Assembly (NCBI RefSeq): GCF_009760925.1
Contig: NZ_VRLV01000003.1
Span: 682,001-746,000 of the forward strand
Reading direction: 5' to 3'
DNA length: 64,000 bases
Source of the DNA: Nonomuraea typhae
Lineage (GTDB): Bacteria; Actinomycetota; Actinomycetes; Streptosporangiales; Streptosporangiaceae
Made by a program: the position numbers and the translations under genes. Positions 58,777 to 64,000 of this stretch are shown here, piece after piece. Each line of letters begins with the position of its first letter. Within the stretch, counting starts at the first letter, position 1. Under the pieces are notes generated by a model that saw only the letters and a list, made by a program, of their open reading frames with translations, had not been told where the DNA came from and did no database searches.

Positions 58777-59460
58777 CTATTCGGGGCGGTCCGCCCAGAT
58801 CCCGCGCACGTGCTGGATGTGGGCGGACATGATCCGCTCGGTGGCGGCGGAGTCGCCCGCGGCGAGCGCGTCCAGCAGAGCCAGGTGCTCGCGCCCGGAA
58901 TCGGGGAGCTTGCCGCGTTCGAACAGTTGCTGCAGGCCGTACAGGCGGGCCCGGCTGCGGAGGTCGCGGACGACCTCCACCAGGTGCGCGTTGCCCGACA
59001 GCTTCAGCAGCTCCACGTGAAAGCGCAGGTCGGCGTCGACGTAGGCGAGCAGGTCACCGCGTTCTGCCGCGGAGACGATCTCCTGCGCGATCGGCCGGAG
59101 CCCCTCGAACTCCGCCGCGCGGGAGGCGTCGGCCAGCCGGGTCACCGTCGGGACCTCGATCAGCTGCCGGATCTCGGTGAGCTCGTCCAGATCCCGGTCC
59201 GACAGCTCCGTCACCCGGAAGCCCTTGTTGCGCACCGCCTCGACCAGGCCCTCCTTGGCCAGGTCGAGCATCGCCTCGCGCACGGGGGTCGCCGACACCC
59301 CGAACTGGGCGGCCAGGACCGGGGCGGAGTACACCACGCCCGGCCGCATCTCACCCGTGACGAGCGCGGCCCGCAGCGCGTGCGCGACCTGCTCGCGCAG
59401 GCTCTGCCGCTCCCCCACCATGGGCAGGTCGAGCCGATCCTCCGCAGCCATCGCGCGCAT
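58777..59460 (-). CDS. GntR-family regulator with FCD domain
   Basis: A 227-residue regulator with a winged helix (SLREQVAHALRAALVTGEM, FGVSATPVREAMLDLAKEGLVEAV) and a C-terminal FCD helical sensor with ligand/metal-binding histidines (LRFHVELLKLSGN, SGREHLALLDALAAG). FCD-type GntR proteins respond to carboxylic acids or amino acids and repress catabolic genes. It is the last gene of a six-gene minus-strand run that includes two proline-racemase-family enzymes and an ornithine-cyclodeaminase-type protein, so hydroxyproline or proline derivatives are the plausible effectors. ATG at 59460 has AGGAAAGG before it. Confidence 0.9.
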   Translation of the reverse strand: MRAMAAEDRLDLPMVGERQSLREQVAHALRAALVTGEMRPGVVYSAPVLAAQFGVSATPVREAMLDLAKEGLVEAVRNKGFRVTELSDRDLDELTEIRQLIEVPTVTRLADASRAAEFEGLRPIAQEIVSAAERGDLLAYVDADLRFHVELLKLSGNAHLVEVVRDLRSRARLYGLQQLFERGKLPDSGREHLALLDALAAGDSAATERIMSAHIQHVRGIWADRPE

Positions 59461-59504
59461 CCCTTTCCTTGCGTCCACACGTCCTCGCCTCGTAGGCGGC
59501 TTCC

Positions 59505-60431
59505 TTACGTCCACGCCTCGTAGGCGGCCGCCGCCACCACGAGGTCCTCCCACGCCATGCCGGTGCTCTTGAACAGCCGGGGCCCGGGACCCGCGGCGAC
59601 GCGGCCGGTGATCAGCTCGGCGAGGTTTCCGGCGAGGTGACCAGTCGTGATCGTACCGTGGCGGATCGGGACGATCACATCTCCCGCCTCCACCAGGGCG
59701 CTCGCCCTCGACTCCACGACCACGGCCGAGCGCGCCACGAGGTCGTCGTCCACCTCGCGGACGTCGGGTTCGTGGGAGCCGACGGCGATGACGAGGGCGC
59801 CGTCGCGGGCGAGCTTACCGGGGAACAACGGCTCGCGGGCAGTGGTGCAGCAGGCCACGATGCCGGCCTCGGCCACGGCCTCCGGCCCTTCACCGACTCC
59901 TGCGCTCAGCCCGAGGGCGGCGCACCGGCCGGCCAGCGCCTCGGCGCGTCCGCGGTCGCGGGCGATCACGGTGACCCGCTCCAGCGGCCGGACCTCGCGC
60001 AGCGCCAGCACGTGCCCCCACGCCTGCGGCCCCGAGCCGAACACCACCAGCGACGCGGCGTCCTCGGGCGCCAGGTGGGCGGCGGCCAGCGCGGAGACGG
60101 CCGGGGTGCGCAGGTTGGTCAGGGCGATGCCGTCCATGGCGGCCAGCGGGGTGAGGGTGTCGCCGTCGAACAGCAGGTACGTGCCCTGGATGCGGGGCAG
60201 GCCGCGGTCCGGGTTGCCGGGCGCGATCGTGACCGCCTTCACTCCTGCATAGGCGCGGGTGGCGGCGGGCATCAGCAGCAGTTGGCCGCCGGGCAGGCCG
60301 ATCGCCGGTCGCTGGGGTGTCTCCTCGGGGTCCAGGCCGTCCCGCAGCGCCTGTTCCAGGAGGTGTACGGCCCGCCGTACCGGGACCAGGCGGTCGAGGG
60401 CTTCCGCGTCGATGTAGGGCAGCGCGTTCAT
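59505..60431 (-). CDS. Ornithine cyclodeaminase/mu-crystallin family protein
   Basis: A 308-residue Rossmann-type enzyme. The NAD(P) loop is VVFGSGPQAWGHVLAL and family segments PRIQGTYLLFDGDTLTPLAAMDGIALTNLRTPAVSAL and GSHEPDVREVDDDLV are present. Members include ornithine cyclodeaminase and delta-1-pyrroline-2-carboxylate reductase. Beside proline-racemase-family enzymes the second role is likely: reduction of pyrroline-2-carboxylate from hydroxyproline or D-proline metabolism to L-proline. The gene sits 41 nt after the response regulator and 44 nt before the GntR regulator. Confidence 0.88.
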   Translation of the reverse strand: MNALPYIDAEALDRLVPVRRAVHLLEQALRDGLDPEETPQRPAIGLPGGQLLLMPAATRAYAGVKAVTIAPGNPDRGLPRIQGTYLLFDGDTLTPLAAMDGIALTNLRTPAVSALAAAHLAPEDAASLVVFGSGPQAWGHVLALREVRPLERVTVIARDRGRAEALAGRCAALGLSAGVGEGPEAVAEAGIVACCTTAREPLFPGKLARDGALVIAVGSHEPDVREVDDDLVARSAVVVESRASALVEAGDVIVPIRHGTITTGHLAGNLAELITGRVAAGPGPRLFKSTGMAWEDLVVAAAAYEAWT

Positions 60432-60472
60432 GGGGCAAGCATCCTGGTCACGGGCCCGCCCGGGGAAGGGGT

Positions 60473-61120
60473 TCAGGGATCGAGCAGGCGTTGCCCCCAG
60501 GCCCAGGCGGCGATCTCGGTCCGGTTGCGCACGCCGAGCTTGCCCTGGATGCCCGAGACGTAGCCCTTGACCGTGCTCAGGGAGATGTACAGCTCACCGG
60601 CGATCTCCTGGTTGGTCCGCCCTCGGGCGATGGCCCGGGTGATCTCGTTCTCCCGGGGCGACAGGCGGGAGGCGGGCACGCGGCCGGGCCGTACGACGTC
60701 GCGCAGGCGAGCCAGCAGACGGGGCGCGACGGACGGCGACAGGAGGGCCTGCCCGGCGTGGGCGGCCCGCACCGCCTCGACGAGCAGGGCGGGACCGGCG
60801 TCCTTGAGCACGTACCCCTTGGCGCCGGCGCGGAGCGCGCCGTCCACGTACTCGTCCAGGCCGAACGCGGTCACGGCGACCACCCGGAGCGGGTCCTCGA
60901 CGCCGGGACCGGCCAGCGCCCGCGTGACCTCCACGCCGTCGGCGCCGGGCATCCGGATGTCGAGCAGGCACACGTCCGGGCGCAGGCGCCTGGCCAGGCG
61001 GATCGCCTCGTGGCCGTCGGCGGCCTCGGCGATCACGGTCAGGTCGGGGGCGTCGCCGAGGATGACCCGCAGGCTGGCGCGGACCAGCTCCTGGTCGTCG
61101 GCGACCATGATCGTGATCAT
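60473..61120 (-). CDS. NarL/FixJ-type response regulator
   Basis: A 215-residue regulator with a receiver domain (DDQELVRASLRVIL, phosphorylated Asp54 in CLLDIRMPGADGVEV, VTAFGLDEYVDGALRAGAKGYVLKD) and a C-terminal LuxR-type HTH (LSPRENEITRAIARGRTNQEIAGELYISLSTVKGYVSGIQGKLGVRNRTEIAAWAW). It is the partner of the histidine kinase, whose TGA lies inside the 4-nt ATGA overlap at 61117-61120. Its target genes are not visible but the surrounding proline-related genes are candidates. Confidence 0.94.
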   Translation of the reverse strand: MITIMVADDQELVRASLRVILGDAPDLTVIAEAADGHEAIRLARRLRPDVCLLDIRMPGADGVEVTRALAGPGVEDPLRVVAVTAFGLDEYVDGALRAGAKGYVLKDAGPALLVEAVRAAHAGQALLSPSVAPRLLARLRDVVRPGRVPASRLSPRENEITRAIARGRTNQEIAGELYISLSTVKGYVSGIQGKLGVRNRTEIAAWAWGQRLLDP

Positions 61121-62412
61121 GGTGTCGCCCGCAGCGGGAGGGTGGCGCGGACGGCCCAGCCGCGCCCTTCGCGCGGGGCGGCGTGCAGGTGACCGCCCAG
61201 GGCGTGGAGGCGTTCGCGCATGCCGATCAGGCCGTACCCGGAGCGGTGGCCGGGACGTCGCCGGGCGGGCGGGCCGTCGTCGGTGACCTCGACGGTCAGC
61301 GTGTCCCGGGTACGGCGGACGCCGACGGTGACCAGTCGGGCCCTCGGCGCGTGGCGGGCGATGTTGGTCAGCGACTCCTGGACCGTCCGGTAGACGGTGG
61401 CGGCCACCTCGGGCGGCCAGTCGGGCGCCTCGGGCAGATCCCAGCGCACCTCGGGGCCGGGCAGACGGGCGGCCAGGGCTTTCAGTTCCTCCACCGTGAG
61501 TACGGCCGACAACCCCTGACCCGGCACCCCCTCACCCCGCGGCCCCTCGCCCAGCAGCCCCTCGCCCGAGAACCCCTCACCCGGCAGCCCCTCGCCCGGC
61601 AGCCCCTGACCCCGGTGCCCATCCCCCAGGTTCCGGAGGAGGCCGACCAGGCGTCGTGTGGCGGCCATCGCCTCGGCCCCGGACGCCTCGATCCCGGCCA
61701 GCGTGCCCTCCAGGTGTTCCGGCCGCTTGCGGGCCAGGACCCGGGCGGCCTGCGACTGGAGCACGATGCCGGTGACGTGGTGGGCCACCACGTCGTGCAG
61801 TTCCCTGGCCACCTGGCGGCGCACCTCGGCACGGACCCGCCCGGCCGCCGCCCGCCGCCGGGCCGCGAGCACCCGTGGCGTCAGCCCGGCGGCCAGGGCG
61901 CAGGTCCAGGTGGCGGCGGCGAGAGTGGTCGCCGGGGCGGGAAGGGACGGCGCCGCCGTCCCGTAGGGCAGCAGGGTGGCCAGGACGACCACCAGCCCGG
62001 CCACCGCCACGACGCGAGCCTGCGCCGCCGGAAGCGTCCTGACCGCGGAGGCGACCAGCACACCCAGCGCCAGAGCCATGGCCGGCCCGGGTTCTGACGG
62101 CAGCTCCGCCAGCCGCGACACCACCACGGCCGCAACGGCCACCAGACACCCGGCCACCGCCGCCACACCCTGCCCCCGAAGCCTCCCGACTCCACCACCG
62201 AGCCAGGCGGCGGCCCGCGCCCACAGCCGGTGCTCCCACAGCCGGTGCTCCCACAGCCGGTGCTCGCGGGAAACGGCGGCCGCGCAGACGAGCCAGCCCG
62301 CCACCAGGTCGAACGCCCAGTAGCCGCCGCCCCAGCTGCCGCCGATCCGGTCGGCCCAGAAGGCCAGCACGACGGCGAACACCACGGCCAGCCCGGCATT
62401 CAGTACACGCAC
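61117..62412 (-). CDS. NarL-type sensor histidine kinase with pentapeptide insertions
   Basis: A 431-residue membrane kinase with about five or six helices in the first 175 residues (VLNAGLAVVFAVVLAFWA, GWLVCAAAV, VAAVAGCLVAVAAVVV, and others). The phosphoacceptor is His206 in VARELHDVVAHHVTG (HisKA_3), followed by a HATPase_c domain ending GYGLIGMRERLHALGGHL. Two expansions are odd: EHRLWEHRLWEHRLW at residues 50-64 in the second cytoplasmic loop and seven xxGEG-type pentapeptides at 266-301 between the dimerisation helices and the ATPase. Both are encoded by 15-nt repeats and may vary between strains. Gene follows a proline-racemase gene after 54 nt. Confidence 0.9.
   Translation of the reverse strand: MRVLNAGLAVVFAVVLAFWADRIGGSWGGGYWAFDLVAGWLVCAAAVSREHRLWEHRLWEHRLWARAAAWLGGGVGRLRGQGVAAVAGCLVAVAAVVVSRLAELPSEPGPAMALALGVLVASAVRTLPAAQARVVAVAGLVVVLATLLPYGTAAPSLPAPATTLAAATWTCALAAGLTPRVLAARRRAAAGRVRAEVRRQVARELHDVVAHHVTGIVLQSQAARVLARKRPEHLEGTLAGIEASGAEAMAATRRLVGLLRNLGDGHRGQGLPGEGLPGEGFSGEGLLGEGPRGEGVPGQGLSAVLTVEELKALAARLPGPEVRWDLPEAPDWPPEVAATVYRTVQESLTNIARHAPRARLVTVGVRRTRDTLTVEVTDDGPPARRRPGHRSGYGLIGMRERLHALGGHLHAAPREGRGWAVRATLPLRATP
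61512..61617 (-). repeat. 15-nt tandem repeats encoding xxGEG pentapeptides
   Basis: Seven degenerate 15-nt units lie in frame in the kinase gene and encode Leu-Pro-Gly-Glu-Gly-type pentapeptides (LPGEG LPGEG FSGEG LLGEG and so on). Multiples of 15 nt keep the frame if copy number changes, so the linker length can vary between strains. Confidence 0.75.
62221..62265 (-). repeat. Three identical 15-nt repeats in the kinase gene
   Basis: CACAGCCGGTGCTCC occurs three times head to tail (last base differing in the third) and encodes EHRLW three times in a cytoplasmic loop of the kinase. Confidence 0.85.
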
Positions 62413-62466
62413 CCGGCCAGGCTAGAAGCCCGCCCCGGCCCGGTTGTACCGGCCGAAAGTACGGTC

Positions 62467-63432
62467 TTACCGGAGCACGAAGCCCGTGCCCAGGGGGTCG
62501 TCCGGGTCGAGGTCGAAGGTGTGGCGGCCGGTACGGTAGGCCATGCCGTCGATCTCCGGGATGATGCCGTGCTCGGTGTGCCCGGCGACGCGGGCGGTGA
62601 AGCGGGTGCCGATCACGCTGTCGTGGGTCAGCCGGACGGCGTGGCCGTACTCCTCGGCCAGGAGGGCGAGGCGGGCGGCGGTGCCGGAGCCGCAGGGCGA
62701 GCGGTCCACCTCGCCGTCGGCGAAGACGGTGACGTTGCGCTGGTGCAGGTCGGCGCCGGAGGCGGACAGTTCGTCGTGGAAGATGACGCCGTAGATGCCG
62801 GACAGGCGGTCGTCGCCCGGGTGGCGGGCGGCCGGGTGGCCGGCCAGGGCCGCCTTGATGCGGCGGGCGTGGGCGATGAGCGCGGGCAGGTCGTCCGGGG
62901 TGACGGACAGGCCGACGGCGGAGGCGGGCAGGCTGGCGTAGATGGCGCCGCCGTAGGACACGTCGGCCTTCACCCCGCCCGCCTCGACGGCGCGGGCGAG
63001 CACGTAGGAGGGCACGTTGCGGAAGGTGACGTTGACCACCTTCCCCCCAGAACACCGCACACGCGCCCTCACCCGCCCGGACGGGGCGTCGACCACCACA
63101 TCGGTCTCTCCGTCCGGATCGGCCTTCACCAGTCCCTCCTGGACGGCGTGAACGCCCAGGGCGATGGTCCCGTGGCCGCAGGCGGTCGAATAGCCGTCCT
63201 TGTGCCAGAACAGGACACCCAGGTCCGCCCCCGGGCCGTCCGCCGGAACCAGGAAGCATCCGTACATGTCGGCATGACCGCGCGGCTCATGGCACAACAG
63301 GCGGCGCACGTGATCGACGACGCCCGCGTTCTCCCGGCGGTCGAGGACGCTCGTGCCGGGAATGTCGGGGACGCCGCCGGTGACGATCCGGAACGGCTCG
63401 CCGCCGGTGTGGTAGTCGATCGTGGTGATCAC
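62467..63432 (-). CDS. Proline racemase family protein
   Basis: A 321-residue protein of the proline racemase/4-hydroxyproline epimerase/trans-3-hydroxyproline dehydratase superfamily. Both catalytic cysteines are present: Cys85 in STACGHGTIAL and Cys247 in DRSPCGSGTAARLALL; dehydratases usually have Thr at the second site, so racemase or epimerase activity is favoured. RGHADMYGCF is a feature of the T3LHyp-dehydratase-like branch, making assignment uncertain. GTG at 63432 overlaps the stop of the upstream racemase paralogue (GTGA). Together with the OCD-family gene it suggests hydroxyproline/proline utilisation. Confidence 0.88.
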   Translation of the reverse strand: MITTIDYHTGGEPFRIVTGGVPDIPGTSVLDRRENAGVVDHVRRLLCHEPRGHADMYGCFLVPADGPGADLGVLFWHKDGYSTACGHGTIALGVHAVQEGLVKADPDGETDVVVDAPSGRVRARVRCSGGKVVNVTFRNVPSYVLARAVEAGGVKADVSYGGAIYASLPASAVGLSVTPDDLPALIAHARRIKAALAGHPAARHPGDDRLSGIYGVIFHDELSASGADLHQRNVTVFADGEVDRSPCGSGTAARLALLAEEYGHAVRLTHDSVIGTRFTARVAGHTEHGIIPEIDGMAYRTGRHTFDLDPDDPLGTGFVLR

Positions 63433-64000
63433 AGTTCGAAGCCTTCGGGGAAGGGATCGCGGGGGTCGAGGAAGTACTGGGCGGTCCCGGTGATCCAGGC
63501 GCGGCCGGTGATCGACGGCAGGACGGCCGTGCGCCCGCCGGCCGTCGTCTCGCCCAGGAGGCGGCCGATGAAGTGGGTGCCGATGAACGACTCGTTGCGG
63601 AAGTCGGCGCCGAGGGCCAGTTCGCCGCGGGCGTGCAACTGGGCCATGCGGGCGCTGGTGCCGGTGCCGCACGGAGAGCGGTCGAACCAGCCGGGGTGGA
63701 TGGCCATGGCGTGCCGGGAATGCCGGGCGGTGGAGCCGGGCGCGGTGAAGTAGACGTGGTGGCAGCCGCGGATCCGGGAGTCCTCCGGATGAACGGGCTC
63801 GCCGGCCTCGTTGATCGCGCGCATGGTGGCCAGCCCGGCGGCGATGATCTCGTTCTTGGCGGCGCGGTCGAAGGGCAGCTTGTAGTCGTCCAGCTCGACG
63901 ATGGCATAGAAGTTGCCGCCGTAGGCCAGGTCATACCGGATGCTCCCGAACCCGGGCACCTCAACGGCGGCGTCCAGCCGGTCGCTGAAGGAGGCCACGT
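63429..64000 (-). CDS. Proline racemase/4-hydroxyproline epimerase family protein, 5' truncated
   Basis: The window's right edge cuts the gene on its 5' side; about 190 C-terminal residues are visible (frame open to 64000). They include DRSPCGTGTSARMAQLHARGELALG with the catalytic cysteine and GRLLGETTAGGRTAVLPSITGRAWITGTAQY, ending DPRDPFPEGFEL, all typical of 4-hydroxyproline 2-epimerases. The first catalytic cysteine lies outside the window. It is a paralogue of the next gene, coupled to it by a 4-nt overlap; the two may handle different stereoisomers. Confidence 0.85.
   Translation of the reverse strand, partial: VASFSDRLDAAVEVPGFGSIRYDLAYGGNFYAIVELDDYKLPFDRAAKNEIIAAGLATMRAINEAGEPVHPEDSRIRGCHHVYFTAPGSTARHSRHAMAIHPGWFDRSPCGTGTSARMAQLHARGELALGADFRNESFIGTHFIGRLLGETTAGGRTAVLPSITGRAWITGTAQYFLDPRDPFPEGFEL

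Overview
This 64 kb window is chromosomal DNA from a high-GC filamentous actinomycete. GC-rich codons, frequent GTG starts, many 1-4 nt gene overlaps and the gene families (fabG-fabI, hisG-hisE, sufR-B-D-C-S-U, DUF3099, 6C-like RNA, ANTAR proteins) suggest Streptosporangiales, perhaps Nonomuraea-like. The order-level assignment is a judgement from gene content, not a computed result. No tRNA, rRNA, insertion sequence, CRISPR array, prophage or complete secondary-metabolite cluster was seen.

Layout. 0-2 kb: a cut-off proline-rich membrane protein, a decayed TetR fragment amid direct repeats, and a lower-GC helical protein that looks foreign. 2-8 kb: fabG-fabI (fatty-acid elongation), tldD-tldE protease pair, a C45/AAT-like lipoprotein hydrolase, dodecin and DUF3099. 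8-13.6 kb: a 6C-like small RNA, molybdenum cofactor genes mobA and moaA with a MarR-GNAT fusion, then RtcB RNA ligase and an AlkB-type dioxygenase. 13.7-24.3 kb: PEP-mutase-like enzyme, TRIC channel, POT peptide transporter, acyl-CoA synthetase, two exported proteins, a MocR/YczE divergent pair and a GH15 hydrolase. 24.3-29.9 kb: an overlapping operon of a xi-class GST, a 40-residue ORF and two luciferase-like monooxygenases, beside an unusual LanC-like protein. 30-38 kb: LD-carboxypeptidase and sirtuin, sulfotransferase, ABC exporter, enoyl-CoA hydratase, a small HTH protein, an ABC-F ATPase and a Vms1-like peptidyl-tRNA hydrolase. 38-46 kb: degenerate EAL-CBS protein, GAF-ANTAR plus STAS pair, Tat-exported class V aminotransferase-like protein, carbonic anhydrase, hisG-hisE and a DEAD-box helicase with a long RG-rich tail.

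46-53 kb is the eight-gene SUF iron-sulfur operon sufR-B-D-Rieske-C-S-U-T, nearly every gene overlapping the next. A SufR-type inverted repeat lies at the sufR start and a near-perfect IdeR/DmdR iron box lies about 70 nt upstream, so the operon probably senses both cluster status and iron. 53-64 kb holds an MFS exporter, a VOC protein, an ABC-2 exporter, EamA transporter, methyltransferase, and a minus-strand run of two proline-racemase-family enzymes, a two-component system, an ornithine-cyclodeaminase-family protein and a GntR regulator that together suggest proline/hydroxyproline catabolism.

The most unusual observations are: (1) the last six codons of moaA plus its stop, encoding M-S-A-I/F-G-G-stop, are tandemly repeated three times; (2) a 90-nt intergenic element is present downstream of both fabI and moaA; (3) a small RNA has three hairpins that all display a CCCCCGT loop; (4) an operon contains a 40-codon ORF coupled by 4-nt overlaps on both sides, next to a LanC homologue that has lost the usual catalytic and zinc-site histidines; and (5) several perfect palindromes sit in promoter regions.
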